From: Macrotis lagotis
Taxonomy: Eukaryota > Chordata > Mammalia > Peramelemorphia > Peramelidae
Assembly: GCF_037893015.1 (NCBI RefSeq)
Contig: NC_133658.1
Coordinates: 13,422,486 to 13,486,485 of the forward strand
Direction: 5' to 3'
DNA length: 64,000 nt
The notes beneath the pieces were generated by a model. The model saw only the letters and a list, made by a program, of their open reading frames with translations, was not told the origin of the DNA and searched no databases. Within the stretch, counting starts at the first letter, position 1. Each line of letters begins with the position of its first letter. This document shows, piece after piece, positions 38,155 through 50,849 of this stretch. A program made the translations under genes and the position numbers.

Positions 38155-38395
38155 TAATATTAAATCATTTCAATATGTCCAACTCTTTGAAACATCATTT
38201 GAGGTTTTCTCAGCAAAAATATGAGAAAGGTCTCCCATTTCTTTCTCCATTTCATTATACAGAAGAGTAAACAGAGATCAAAAGGATTAAATGAGTTACC
38301 CAGGATGACAGAGCTAGTAAGTGTGAGATCAAATTTAAATTCAGATCTACCTGATTCTTCTTGGCGCTCTGTTTACTGCACCCAAAGCAGTTGTA
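38155..38395 (-). mobile_element. WALLSI-type composite SINE
   Basis: TTTGAGGTTTTCTCAGCAAA, TTTCTTTCTCCATTTCATTA, GAGTTACCCAGGATGACAGA and GCGCTCTGTTTACTGCACCC run tail to head in antisense. Confidence 0.75.
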
Positions 38396-39289
38396 GAATC
38401 ATAGTTTTCAAAAGAACCTCAAAGACTAGCCAATCCATGTCCTGCATTGTAAAAATATAGGAAAAAAATGAATCAGGTAGATGGCTTGTGACTTGTCTAT
38501 GTGTTACTAACTGCCTGCAGCAATATTCAAACTTAAATCTTCTGACACCAAAAGCAGAGAGCGCTTTCACATTATTAGTAGAGTTGGGGATACTTGATTG
38601 GTTAGTAGTCAATTTTCTTTTCTCCAAGAAAACATCCATTGTGGATAGTAAATTAAGAAATGGTTTAATTTTTTAAAGTATGAATAAAGTGAAAAATAAT
38701 AAAAATTCAATCATATTATTGAATTTTGCCTTTTCACTGTCAAGAAGAGAAAGACAAAGTCTGTCTAGCTAATTTTATCTTTTCCTTTTCACCAATATGG
38801 AGATATTTTACTTTCTCATCTACATATGTACATCGAGAGGATTTTTGTGACAGTGGAAAGTGTAAATGAATTAATGCATGCATGAATGAATGAATAGGAA
38901 GAAGTCTTATCACAGAATTTCTATGTGGTAACCATTGAACTTAGTACTGCTTCTATAAATGCAAATGAACAAGACAGCTGCTATTTTGGATGATTATATG
39001 TTTTAATAAGGGATGGCAAAACACATAGATGAGTGGTTAGTCAAGAAAAGTGTTGTGGACAGAAAAGTCATTAGGATGGTGATTAAAAACAGAACACAAT
39101 TGATTGGCGAACTCTTTCCTGGCATGGTAGTGGTCATTTGATTATTGCTCTCAGAGTTAGAATTGGAATGGTTTTGGGTAAGGAAAAACAATCTTCAAGG
39201 AGCAAGGCAGGGACGTGGTAAGTAGGGGAAAGAAGAAATGATTAATATTGACCAGTCATAAGTCCAGGCCTCAGAAGTGGTAGATGGAA
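38396..39289. other. Intron-like, unassigned
   Basis: No gene; no named repeat. A short ATGCATGCATGAATGAATGA run at about 38873-38892. Confidence 0.35.
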
Positions 39290-39600
<311 letters not shown>

Positions 39601-39799
39601 TCCCAAGATGAGTCATTTAAATCTATATTGGAGAAACCTCAATGAAAGAACTTTAATGGGCATTTAGCCTTGAATTTTCAGGTCTTTTGATGAAGTTCAA
39701 AAGTTGTTCAAAATTTTTCCTAAAAGATGGCAAATAAACTCTGAATTTCTTGAAATATATGTTAAACACACTAATTGTTATTTACAAAGAAACTGAAAA

Positions 39800-39955
39800 G
39801 CATCAGAGGAGAAGCAGAATGTTGGTTGGACCAAGTTTCAAATGTTACCCAATGAATTTGCTAGGTTTGTGACTCTGAGTAAACTCAACCTATTGTTCCT
39901 CAATTTCTTCAAATTTATAATAAAGGAGTTCCAACTTTAAGTTTATGTTATTATA
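39800..39955 (+). mobile_element. MIR-type SINE relic
   Basis: TTGGTTGGACCAAGTTTCAA, TGTGACTCTGAGTAAACTCA, CCTCAATTTCTTCAAATTTA and GGAGTTCCAACTTTAAGTTT follow sense order. Confidence 0.5.
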
Positions 39956-41374
39956 AGCAAATATAGACTCTTTGAGAGGACCATAGGAGATCAGATATCC
40001 TCTAAGGTCTCTTAAGCTAAGAATCAATTGAGGAAAAGAGAGAGTCCTTTTTAATTTATTATTATTATTATTACTATTTTTATTAATTATTATTATTGAA
40101 TTAAAGACAGGAAGAGGAGAAGAGAATGTTCAGTTTCTTGGAGGTTTCTACTTTCTTGACCTTCTTCTCACAAGGTTAGACATAATCAAACATCCCATAG
40201 ATGCACTAGGTTTCTAACTTCCTCCAATTCCTTCTTCTCTATTCCTCCACTTTAAAGAGAAGAATCAAAAGGAGAATGACCCTAAAAATATTTCTGTATG
40301 TGGTCTTTCTTTGTCTAAAATGGAAAAGTTCATCATAAAGTCATTGGCTTCTAATAATGGAAATGAACTCTGAGTAAATTCTGATAACAATCCACATGGG
40401 TATTGTAAGCTGTGCCCAACATTCATGCCATCTATTACAAAAAAAGGGAAATTGTTTGATCTTAGATCCATCCTAGGTTTGAATGGAAAACACTAATCAC
40501 AATCATAGTAATTAACCAAATCAAAAAATGCCCTTTTCCCCCTCTGGACAAAGTGAATTTTCATTCAAATTTTCATCTTTTCAAGCCAAAATTGCATCTT
40601 GAATTGCCTGAGAAAACCTTCTATTATCCCATTTCTGTACAGTTATCTGCTTGTAATTTGGTCAGCCTTCTAAGGAAATGGGCTTCCACTTTCTCTTTTT
40701 GTTATGCATATTCTATTAATAATAGAATGCCCTCCCCTCTCATAATCCATCGAATCTATTAGTAATCATCTTGTGTGTGTGCTTTTTTTTTAAAAAGGTA
40801 GTAGATGTAAGAAGAAGGGAGTCTTCTGACCATTTGCTTTCCTTAGTATATGTAACTCCTCAAATGGAAAATTCCTCTTCTAGTACTGCACATGTAAACA
40901 TGGGGATCCACTTTATTCCAATGCAAAAAGTCCTTACTTATCCATTGAATCGATCAGTTAATTAAAGACATGAACTAAGTGTAAAAAATAGTCTTTAATA
41001 AATTTGAAGGAATTCCTTGGATCATTTAAGAATCAGACCCATCTTTATGTCTATGTCTATTGTATCAATCGAGTTTAGAATTATGGAATCCAGGAAGTGG
41101 AGGCTAAGATCACTGCCAAGGTCAGAAAATTGGGACTTCTAATTGACAATATCAGTAGCAGTGTTCTCAAAGCACAAGAAGCTGATGGAAACTTCAAGAT
41201 GAAAGGTCAAGAGATACATCAAGGCTCCAAACTAGACACTCAAAGGAAAGATAACTTGTGTAATGACATTTGTAGCAAAACTTGGTAGCCCAGCAGAGAC
41301 CTACACCTAAAGGGGAATACATGAGGATTCCATATAGGGACGCAAGAATTTCCAATACAAAGGAACCATGAATT
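39956..41374. other. Intron-like, unassigned
   Basis: A (TTA)n run at about 40059-40096. Several frames of 60-70 codons with no recognisable similarity. No gene seen. Confidence 0.35.
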
Positions 41375-41480
41375 CAAGTCAGTAAGCATTTATTGAGTCC
41401 CTCAAACTCTGGCAAGCTCTAGTCTAATGGTAGGTTCATAGAAAGATGAAATACAGTCCCTACACTTAATAAGATATCAC
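41375..41480 (-). mobile_element. L2 3' end fragment
   Basis: AGTAAGCATTTATTGAGTCC is the reverse complement of the L2 terminus, followed by GATGAAATACAGTCCCTACA and CTTAATAAGATA from the region before it. Confidence 0.58.
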
Positions 41481-43794
41481 ATTATTTTGCACAGGGCCTC
41501 TCTTGAATTTAATTCACTTTGCCTGCGAACTCTGCATTGTATTGTGAGATAATAGGCCAATCTTTTACAACTGGGGAAGGGGTTATTATTTTTTGCTAAT
41601 TGTTTCTACCACAACTTATGAAAGTCTTTCTAAAATCTAATTTACTCTGATTGTCTAAATGATAACAAGTAACACAATAAATGGGGACTCATGAACAAAA
41701 GTCTGTTTAAAAATGGGCTAGAAGCTTTGGTTTGACTAGAAGCTGTTAAGGGCTATTCTTACAACTTTATTGTCCATCTGTCTCTCCACTTTCACCTGTG
41801 ACTCCTACAAATTGCATCATAAGTAGCATCCATAGAGTATTAAAACTCTCTCGGAAGATGGCTAAAAGAGGTCTCCCTAATTGAAAGTCCATATGTAGAG
41901 ACTGAAAGTCTGACAACTCATTGGGTAGATTTTATAGAAAATAATTAGTGTGTCATGGGATGAACTAGATAGTTACTGAGAGCATAGATCATAGCTTTAG
42001 ACTTATAAACCTCTTCATTATACCAATTAGATTTCAGAAGCTGGTGATTCCCAAAGGACACACAGCTAGTGAATGTTTAAGATAAGATTCAAATTCCTTT
42101 GCCTTTCAAGGGTGATCTGTGAAATGGTAATCAATTCAAATATTTCATCTCTTTAAATAATTATAGGAAAGGATTTAATGGAATCTGTCCAATCCCTAAT
42201 GGAAGAGAACCTGTGACACCTCCAAATCATTTTTGGTCCTTTAGAAAAAATGTTTTGCCCATCTCTTCAGAGGAGTCACAGATTGAACTATTCAAAGGAA
42301 CACCTCTGTCTAACATTACCTCCTGTTAAAAGATGTTCGTCCTTCATTATTGGAGAGGATCCTTCTGTTATATGCAAGATGACATGGCTTGCACAGTTAT
42401 TCTTACTATAGTGAGGAGGATGTTATGCAAAGACATCCTTCTTACTTGCCTTTATCAGAAACAATTCTGATTGGTAGGAAACAGGAGTCTTGAAGATGGT
42501 CTGCTGCAGTAGTTCTTGGTCCTTGAGTACAATATTTTTCCTGTGAAGGAGAAGAAATTTCAACTTGACTCCCAGATGGCAGAATTAGGCACAATGAATG
42601 GAAATTGAAAAAAAAAGATTTTTTTGATATCCCATGAAGTTTCTACCATTTTCAGCTGTCCAAGAATGGGATGACTCTTTGCCTAACAAGCTGATATTTT
42701 TTTTCCTTTTGGAGGTTCAAAAACAGAACAGGAAGATGACATGCCTATTTTGTAATTGCTAGCTTCTCAGGTCTTTTCCAAGCCACCACTTCTGTGTTCT
42801 TAAGGAAAAAAAAAGAATTTTCACTTCAAATGTCAAGATGAACAAATCTGAATAGGACTAGATTTTCCCAAATTAATCTCATAAACCACATTATTTCTAT
42901 TGCTTACTCTTTGATGAATGGATTCAAAACTAACTGAAAAGGTGCATGTGTGTGTGTGTGTGTGTGTGTGTGTTTGTATGTCTCTGTGTGTGTGTGTGTG
43001 TATGCGTGTATTTGTATGTTGATCCCACTTGATTTCAGATATTTTTCTATCTCTCTGGTACCAAAGACCAGTTTAACTCTGACTCTCCTGAAGTAATTAT
43101 TTTTTTTCCTTTTAATTAGACTTACAGAAAAGCTAAGGTATTTTCTCTTTCACCCAATTACATTTGCAAGTCTTTGCTGGGCCCATATGCTTCTGACTGA
43201 TAAGCTTTGTTCAGGACCAAGAGAGCCAGACTGAATTTAAGCCTTTTGTTTCAATGAAATGTATCCCATGGTTAAAGTCAGCTTGGTTTTTTTTTTTTTT
43301 TGAAACCAAGATTTTGGGTTTATTTGTTTTGTTTTTGTTTTGTTTTGGTTTTTGTTTTATTTTTGTTCTTGTTCTCGTTTTCTCTTCCACATGAAAAGAG
43401 AGCCATGGAGGTAGAGGCCAGACTTACAAAAGTTTCTCTGCTATTTTCTGAATATGTTGTGTTTTCTAAACAAAATGTTATTATGAAGAAAAACTCCAAA
43501 TAATGCATATTTCAATCAAAAAAGAAAAAATAACCTTCCCTTGTTTTATAGAAATTGATGATATTGCTTTTGTCATGTTGTTTCAAGGCTGAATACACAG
43601 AAATAGATGATAACAGAAACTCATTAAACCAGTATATTAAAAGGGAATGGAGTTGGTCAAGTTAGGCGAAATCTAGGTAATTCCTCATAATGTAGTTACA
43701 AATTTCAATATTTTCCCTATCTGGTGCCATTTGTTGCTCTACCTTTTAAATTTCATTTCTTTTTACTCTACAACATATATTCTACCTTACAAGG
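41481..43794. other. Intron-like, mostly unassigned
   Basis: A MIR-type head in antisense is likely at 42035-42115 (GGACACACAGCTAGTGAATG). GT-rich repeats lie at 42943-43010. T-rich/GT-rich low complexity at 43289-43380. No gene. Confidence 0.4.
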
Positions 43795-44015
43795 TTGTAC
43801 AATGGAAAAAAGATTACTAGAATTAAATTTGTGATACAGAGTTCAAATCCTACCTCAGAAATGAACTATGTGACCCTCAGCAAGTCAGTGAATCTCTCAG
43901 CCTCAGTTTCTTCATTTATAAAAGGGCAAAATTATGCCATTTAGTTCAAAAGATTCTTAGAGGATCAAATAACAAAACACTACTCTGTAAACATTAAGCA
44001 TCATAGTTATCACTG
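43795..44015 (+). mobile_element. MIR/CORE-type SINE
   Basis: CAGAGTTCAAATCCTACCTC, CTATGTGACCCTCAGCAAGT, CAGCCTCAGTTTCTTCATTT and AGAGGATCAAATAACAAAAC are in sense order; the tail ends with AAACATTAAGCATCATAG. Confidence 0.75.
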
Positions 44016-44147
44016 CAAGAACTCAACTTTCCATTTCCTGTCTTCAAGTCTTTATATTGATAGCTTTCAAAATCTACAATACATCATTAATCTTTACTTT
44101 TCTTCTTAGTTTAACTTTGCTGTCACTATCTTTTTTAAAAGATAATC

Positions 44148-44208
44148 TCCTGTGTGACCTTGGGCAATCCACTTAACCCCATTACCTTCCCCCCAAAAAA
44201 GAAAAAAG
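44148..44208 (+). mobile_element. WSINE1-type 3' end
   Basis: CTGTGTGACCTTGGGCAATC, CACTTAACCCCATTACCTTC, then CCCCCCAAAAAAGAAAAAAG; 5' truncated. Flanks both sides carry GATAATCTCCTCT-like sequence (44140 and 44207), consistent with a target-site duplication. Confidence 0.72.
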
Positions 44209-44254
44209 ATAATCTCCTCTTAAATTTCCCTTTTATTGTCTATAAAAGTATAAT

Positions 44255-44410
44255 ATTCAATTTTAATTCGATTCAAGTCAATTAATATTTGTTGTTTCCC
44301 TACTTTCTGGAAAAAATTAATAATCTTTTGTGTAAAGACCAAAAAAAAAAGAAAATTTGTTTCCTCTAGGAGCTTACATTCTAGTAGATGAGTAATCACA
44401 TAAAGAGGTG
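44255..44410 (-). mobile_element. L2 3' end fragment
   Basis: CAATTAATATTTGTTGTTTC then CCTCTAGGAGCTTACATTCT and AGTAGATGAG read as the reverse complement of the L2 terminal region. Confidence 0.6.
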
Positions 44411-44515
44411 AAGTAATCACAAAAATAATATATGAAATAAATGAATGATAATAGAAAGGCAGAGATGTACCAAGATGACAAAAAAAGGGTTTCCTGCACA
44501 TGCATTTTCTTGATT

Positions 44516-44822
44516 GGAGGGCAGTTAGATGGGATAGTGGATAGAGCACTAACCCTAAAGTCATGAGGCTCTCAGTTCAAATCTAATCTCAGACACTGAC
44601 TGTGTGCTCTTGCCTAGATCACTTAATCCTGACTGCCTTGGATGCAGGACCATCTCCTGTCATCCAGATTCATGTTTTTCCATTGAAGTCAGATGGCTCT
44701 GGAGAAGAAAGAGAGGTTGGTGACAACACAAAACCCTAATTTGATTCACTTACTTGCCATGGAATTACCTCCCTGATGTCATGATCTTTTTTGAAAATGA
44801 AAGACAAACATCATCATCTTCA
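44516..44822 (+). mobile_element. Full-length composite SINE with LINE-type tail
   Basis: Head GGGCAGTTAGATGGGATAGT and GGATAGAGCACTAACC, box-B CTCAGTTCAAATC, core CTTGCCTAGATCACTTAATC, then a second module with GTCAGATGGCTCTGGAGAAG, GAGGTTGGTGACAACACAAA and tail CCTGATGTCATGATC plus AATGAAAGACAAACATCATC. It carries the same 3' tail as the LINE fragment at 37190-37645. Confidence 0.88.
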
Positions 44823-45554
44823 TGACTGGCAATAAGATTTCCAAGAAGGGAAGGCTGTGTAGACATACAAAATAAAAAACAGAATATCTCTATGAGGGAC
44901 AGCTATCATATCAGTCTACCTGGACCACAGTATACTGCATTTTCCTTACAATGCTCCAGATGAAGATGACAAGTCAGATGCTCACTAGTAGACTGATAAA
45001 AAACTAAGAATTCAAAGGTCTGGAATCACACATCAAGGTATTGCTTGGACAAGGATCTTGATCTCATTTCTTTTGGACCATGGACCAGGTTGCTTCTAGA
45101 GCAAGGTTAAAAAAAAATCTTTATCTCCTACTAAGCCTTGCTGAGCTTCAAATTTCTGTACAATAATGTGTTTTAAAAGCTCCTCCTCCCCTCTTTTGAG
45201 TGCTAATTATGGTAGATGGAAGGCCTACTCTATTTCTTTTTAAATCCAATTGCTTGAGATGATTTCATCATCATCCATGAATCAAACAACCAAGTCGTTA
45301 TCAAAGGGAGGATTATTTGCAGGTTTTCCTGATACATCTTTTCATTCTACTTAGTCATTCCTGGTTTCTCTTTTATTTTAGAAGTTCAATCTGAAATTTC
45401 ATTGCAAATCTGGTTTTCTATGAATAGAGGCTTTTGAGCATGGACAAATCCATGTCTGATGTTAGGGGAAAGGAAGGAGATGTGATCCATGTGATTTTTT
45501 TCAAGGAGCCTGAATGACTCCAACAAAATCAATAATTATTTCTTATGCCTCTAT
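44823..45554. other. Intron-like, unassigned
   Basis: No gene or named repeat. Confidence 0.35.
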
Positions 45555-45665
45555 TAGATGACATGAACTATTCTAGGTATTTGGTAAGCAAATACAGGTA
45601 TGAAAAATCCCTTGCCTTCAAGGAATTTACATTCTGTTAAAGGAAACCATACTATGTATACAAAA
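45555..45665 (-). mobile_element. L2 3' end fragment
   Basis: GGTATTTGGTAAGCAAATAC, CCCTTGCCTTCAAGGAATTT and ACATTCTGTTAAAGGAAACC correspond to the antisense of the L2 'gagctccttgagggcaggg' region. Confidence 0.66.
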
Positions 45666-45839
45666 CAAAGCACAATGAACTCAGATTAAGAAACATGCCA
45701 TAGGAATGAATCACAACATTAGGTAAGAATCTCAGACCCAGCATAATTCAGTCAACAAATTAACTCTTAGTAAGATCTTTATCTTTGTTCTGGTATTGGT
45801 CGAATTGAAAGCAATCGATGAAAATTTCATTTCATCATG

Positions 45840-46300
45840 ATGATTTATAATCATAGGAACAACAGAATGACAACTTGTATGTATATTAAAAGTCTCCAAT
45901 CTGGTTTCTAGATTTTACATAAGATGAAACTGTGGCATAGAGACATTGTGTCCTATCCAATATCTCAGAGTTAGTAAAAATCTGAGGTGGGATTTAAACC
46001 AATATATAGTTCTAATTAGAATGTCAATGACTTATCACACAATTACAAAACAGTATAGGCTTTCTAAGATACTCTGTAATTATCAAAATAGTTTGATTAT
46101 AATGGAAAAATCTAGAATCATGCAATTACATATTTAGAACTGCAAAGAACTTTAAAGAAAGTTCAGTCTTAAGACCTTCATCTTATATAAGAGGGAAACT
46201 GAGACATAGGAAGCTCACTTGCCCAAGGTTGCCCAGGATAAAAAAAAATGAGAGAGGGAGAATTAGAATCCATACTGAACACGGTAGTCAATGTTTCTGT
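45840..46300 (-). mobile_element. Two MIR-type SINE relics in tandem
   Basis: The first (about 45840-46015) shows AAGATGAAACTGTGGCATAG and GGTGGGATTTAAACCA. The second (about 46110-46300) shows GAGGGAAACTGAGACATAGG, TTGCCCAAGGTTGCCCAGGA and GAATTAGAATCCATACTG. Both are antisense. Confidence 0.6.
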
Positions 46301-46419
46301 TGAAGGATTGATTACAACTCTGGAACATTTTCTTATATAAATGATGGAATGTTAAGTTCAGAGGATACAAATGTAAACAGTGTCCCTGTCCTCATATGAT
46401 ATGTGTTCTAATGAGAATA

Positions 46420-46436
46420 ATTATATATATATATAA

Positions 46437-46482
<46 letters not shown>
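46420..46482. repeat. (TA)n microsatellite
   Basis: About 30 TA units with AAATATATATAA interruptions. Confidence 0.93.
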
Positions 46483-46485
<3 letters not shown>

Positions 46486-46744
46486 GGCCTGATGAAAAGG
46501 GAGGAGTACTTTAGACCACAAACATAAAAGGCTGACAGAGGTTTGTGGAAGATGCACATTGAAATACCACCTTCCTATTCGAGAAAAATGGAGAGGTAGA
46601 TTTAATCCTCATTTCAGCACCAAATGAGAATGGAAGAGAGGAACAAAAAATACATATGTGTGTTTGTGTGTGTATATGTGTGTGAGTGTGTGTGTCTGTG
46701 CATGTGTGTGTAGTGACACTTGGAGAGGAAGGCTAATAAATTAG

Positions 46745-46995
46745 GGTGTCTGTTGTTGTTTTGTTGTTGTTGAGTTGTATTTGACTATTTGTGACCTCAT
46801 TTGTGATATTTTTAACAAATCTACTGAGTAGTTTTCCATTTCCTTCTCTAGCTCATTTAGAAACTGAGGTAAATGAGTTAAATGACTTGCCCAGGGGCAC
46901 CCAATTATTAAATGTCAGGGGTCAGATTTGGGAATAAAACAGGTCTTCCTGACTCTAGCCTCAACACTTTTGGCACTAATACAATCTAGCTTCCC
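46745..46995 (-). mobile_element. WALLSI-type composite SINE
   Basis: GTTGTTGTTGAGTTGTATTT, TTTCCATTTCCTTCTCTAGC, AAATGACTTGCCCAGGGGCA, TCTTCCTGACTCTAGCC and ACAATCTAGCTTCC give the full antisense order from tail to head. Confidence 0.85.
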
Positions 46996-47457
46996 CAAGC
47001 AGAACATTTATTTTCCAGAAAGGAAGTTCCTGAAGAGTCAGATGACCAATGAGAGGAATACAGCCACCCCAGGAGGAAATTGCTAGAGGTCCTGGGCCTG
47101 GTCCTGCAAGCTGTTGAATAGAATGTGGAAGAGATGTCTAGAAAAGTCATTTCCCAGTCACCACTATCATTTCCTCCCTCTTTTCTTTGAGTAAGCAATA
47201 CTAAAGAATTTCTACATTTACTCCTCCCTCCAAATTTTAAGATTAACCAGAAAGCTTGAGGCAATGCCAATAAATGTGACAATAATTTTAAGAAATTCAT
47301 TAGAGTTCTATTTATGCCTTTCTTACTCACTAAATTAATTTGTTTATTTAAACTTATCTGCTTTGTTTATATGAGCTATTATTATAGTAATTATAGCCTG
47401 TCAGTAAGAAATTTCACAGGAATGTGACAATTGCAGATTCCATCATGTTATCCTACT

Positions 47458-47460
<3 letters not shown>
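46996..47460. other. Intron-like, unassigned
   Basis: A 114-codon minus-strand frame starting in this block has no recognisable similarity. No repeat named. Confidence 0.35.

Positions 47461-47512
<52 letters not shown>
47461..47512. repeat. (CA)n microsatellite
   Basis: 26 uninterrupted CA units. Confidence 0.98.
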
Positions 47513-47514
<2 letters not shown>

Positions 47515-47969
47515 AATGGATTCCTACTGCTGACTCTACAAACTTCTACAAAGTCTATTGCCTTCCATCCATGGACCCTGGAACATTCTTTGATCTATTC
47601 AACCTTTCTAGACATAGGTTATACTAAGCACTCTTTGGTACTCTGCCCTCTTGCCAAAATAAGATCCTGCTATCTCCTAATCCTTGATTCACACCCCTAG
47701 AATTTTCCACACAGTATGTTTCGTAGCCTTTCTCCTTGCTCAATGAATTCATCCTTTCCCCATGAAGACTACCCATGAACCTTTTAAACCTCTCTTATCA
47801 GAAATTATTATACTTTATCATTATTTATTTAAGTAGTGTCCCATAAAAGAAAAGACAAATGAGCTTTGGAATCAAAAGCGAATGGATTCAATTATCTCTC
47901 TGAAGTGAAGAAACCAAACAAAGGATCATAATTTACTTAATGCCTCAGTTCAAGTTTCTTCTAAAACAT
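47513..47969. other. Intron-like; possible L2 remnant
   Basis: CCTGGAACATTCTTTGATC and CTCTTGCCAAAATAAGATCC hint at an L2 sense-strand region, but the match is weak. Confidence 0.3.
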
Positions 47970-48115
47970 CAGGATAATAATAGTAGTGATTTTTATGACC
48001 TTCTGCAAGTCTAATAACTCTATGGACCTCAATTTCTAATCTGTTAAATGAATGAATTAGATAAATTGATCTGCTGAGTTCTGTTTCAGCTTCAAATGAT
48101 TGATCCCATTGTCTT
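47970..48115 (+). mobile_element. MIR-type SINE relic
   Basis: TTTTATGACCTTCTGCAAGT, TGGACCTCAATTTCTAATCT and TGTTTCAGCTTCAAATGATT in sense order; head missing. Confidence 0.52.
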
Positions 48116-48199
48116 AGAGAATTATAATGGTGATTTAAAGTGACCTTTATCAATAGAATTTCAAGTTCTTTTCATTTACATACAAAGTATTTTATGTTA

Positions 48200-48390
48200 T
48201 TTTTCCCTACCTTCAGAGTCTAGGAGAATAAATTTCATAAATTTATGTTGGTAAGAGTATAGTGATTGGTTCACGGCTCTTTAAGGTTACAATTAAGGAA
48301 ACTGAGGATCAGAAATGTGAAATAGTTCATTCAGGGAGGTCAGATTAGACTGGGACTCGAAAATCGAATTCTGTGATTCCAGATTGAGTT
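48200..48390 (-). mobile_element. MIR-type SINE relic
   Basis: TTAAGGAAACTGAGGATCAG, AATAGTTCATTCAGGGAGGT and AGACTGGGACTCGAAAATCG represent the antisense core and head. Confidence 0.52.
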
Positions 48391-48399
48391 GTTCTTGAA

Positions 48400-50115
48400 T
48401 TTTGTATGTGAAAGTCAAATTTTCCATTCTCTGGTCCTTTTTGCAGCAATGATTGAACAACTTATTCTTCATTAAATATCCATTTTTCCCTTGAAGAATT
48501 ATGCTCAGTTTTTCTCGGTAGATGATTTTTGGTGGTCATTCAAGATTCCTTGCCTTCCAGAATATCATATTCTAAGTCCTTTGTCCCTTTATAATTGAAA
48601 CTGCTAAATCTTTTGTGTTCCTAATTGTGTCTAGATGATATTTGATTTTTTTTTTTTCCGTCTGCTTCCAATATTTTCTCCTTGACCTGGAAGATCTTAA
48701 ACTTGATTATACTATTCTTTGGAGTTTTTCAAGAGGTAATCAGTAGCTCCTTGTACTTTCTATTTTACTCTGGTTGTAGGATATCAGTGCAGTTTTATTT
48801 GATATTTTGGTTTTCAAATGGTTTTGAAGGAGCCCAATAATTTTTAAATTATTTCTCCTCAGTCCTATTTTCAATCCTTTTTGCCATTGAGATATTTCAT
48901 ATTTTCTTCTACTTTCATGCATTTTCTTTGAAAATATTTCTTGATTTCCATGGAGTCATTAAGTTTCAGTTGGCCCATTCTAATTTTTAAGAATTTTTTT
49001 TTGTTCAGAGTTTTTGTATCTATTTTTCCATTTGATCAATTATACTTTTTCAAATAATTCTTTTATTCAATGATTTTTTTTTTGGTACATCTTCTTCCAT
49101 GTGCTATTTTTAACTTTTAAGGAGTTCTTTTTCATCATGGTCTTTTTGTATCTCTTACAATTGTGCCCGTTCTTTTTTTTAAGTTTATTTTTAAAAACAT
49201 GTTTTTGTTACTTTTCTATCAAATGAGTGACTCATTTTAATTATTTTCTAGCATTGCTCTCATTTATTTTGCCAATTTTTCTTATTTTCTTTTTAAACTA
49301 CTATCTGACCTCCTCCATGAATTCTTTTTTGGACTTAAGAGCAATTCGTGTTTTTGAGCTGTCCACTGTAGTTATTTTGAAATTATTATTTTTTTGAACT
49401 TTATGGATTCTTCTTTCCTGTCATCCTAGGAATTTTCTGTAGTCAGGCTTTTTTTTTGGGGGGGAGGGGAGTATTTGATCATTCTGCCAGCCTTTTTCTT
49501 GAGCTTTTAACTTTATATTAATGTTGGTCTCTGTTCCTGAGGTGGAAGAGGCAGTGTCCCAAGTTTCAGAATTTTGTTTTGTTTTGTGATTGTTTTCTGA
49601 GATAATTCTGTGATGCTGCACGTTTTCAATTTTTTTCAAATCGGATATGATCTATAGGATAGATATGGTCACTCCTTTCCTGGTATGTGTCAATAAGGGA
49701 TCAAAACTCCTCTTTTCTATCCCGAAACTGTGCCTAAGGTTCTCACTCCTATTAATGTTCCCCTTTGTCCTATTCTGTTAGCTGGAACTACATATAAGCA
49801 ATGTAACTGGATCCTGCTCACAGTGCCATTCAAAAGTCTCATATTATTTTTTTTTACCAATTTTCTGACCCACTTACTTTCAGTGAGTTGATTCAGTTGA
49901 GGCCTGCTGCTATCTTGTTGGAGAATGCTTTGAAATGGACTCTGTTTCCCTCTCACCCTGGTGAGACAGACTCATCTTGCTAGCCTTCTAAATTCTCTTG
50001 CGTTAGAAAATTATTTTTCCTTTTGTATTTATTGGTCCTACTGCAGAATGAATTTTGAGATCTAATGCAAGTCCCTGCCTTTATCTTCCACCTTGGCTCC
50101 CACAGAGGCTTCAGA
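48400..50115 (-). mobile_element. L1 5' portion (5' UTR and ORF1), inactive
   Basis: On the minus strand, the 5' end near 50110 reads GAGCCAAGGTGGAAGATAAA then GGCAGGGACTTGCATTAG, typical of the marsupial L1 start. Further in, broken frames include a lysine/glutamate-rich region (coiled coil of ORF1) and RRNNLKIIGL at about 48840, the signature before the RNA-binding domain of ORF1p. Near 48540 the C-terminal domain order is still legible. Many stops and frameshifts; no ORF2 follows in this window on that strand. Confidence 0.66.
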
Positions 50116-50372
50116 GAAAAAAAGGAGTATATCCCAAGACTGGTGGATGGCCCCTAAAATGTCTCAGTAATGGGAGGGGAAATATCATGTATGAATAAAA
50201 TCAAGAAGGCCAATTAGACCATAAAGTCATGTAAAATTGTGCTGGAAAAATAGGTTCGAGTCATATCATAAAATGTTTTACATGTGAAACAGCAGCTATC
50301 ATTTGGTTCTAGAAGCAGTAAAAAACAAACGGAGTTCATGGAATGCCACATTGAAATGGCCCGACTATGGAG
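50116..50372. other. Intron-like, unassigned
   Basis: Unique-looking sequence between the L1 and the 10 bp repeat. Confidence 0.3.
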
Positions 50373-50373
50373 C

Positions 50374-50432
50374 TATGGGACGTATAGTCCCATATAGTCC
50401 CATATAGTCCCATATAGTCCCATATAGTCCCA
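50374..50432. repeat. 10 bp tandem repeat with hairpin
   Basis: TATAGTCCCA occurs five times without change at 50383-50432. The 5' edge forms an inverted repeat: TATGGGAC (50374-50381), loop GTATA, GTCCCATA (50387-50394). Confidence 0.95.
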
Positions 50433-50849
50433 GGGGAAGTAAACCTAGTCGGGAAGGGAGAAGAACAAGAATATGATTCCAACAGGCACAAAAGAAAATA
50501 ATTCCAGTGAGGAGAAAAGTAGCAATTATCTATAGAGATTGATGTGCTTCTACAGAGAATTCACCAACAACCTTGGATATGTCTTATTTTTAAAAAGTCC
50601 CAAAGCTGGAGGAAAAGGTAGAAAGAATATCAGTATGTGGTATGCTTAGTTAATTATAATATTGGAAGTCTAAAGTACACACTGTGATGAAGATGTATAG
50701 GCAAGTAAATGATAACAAGAAAGAATTATTTTATTTTGTTTTTTAAATTCTCCTAGAGTAAAGCTTTAAGGTTCATATGGGGAGGATAACTCACAATAGG
50801 ATGAAGCAGAGTTTATTTAAATATTATTTTAGTTCTGTTTTGCCTTCCA
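50433..50849. other. Intron-like, unassigned
   Basis: No gene or named repeat. Confidence 0.3.

Noticed and set aside
46986-47330. 114-codon minus-strand open frame
   Set aside because: Begins beside a SINE and shows no recognised similarity; likely chance.
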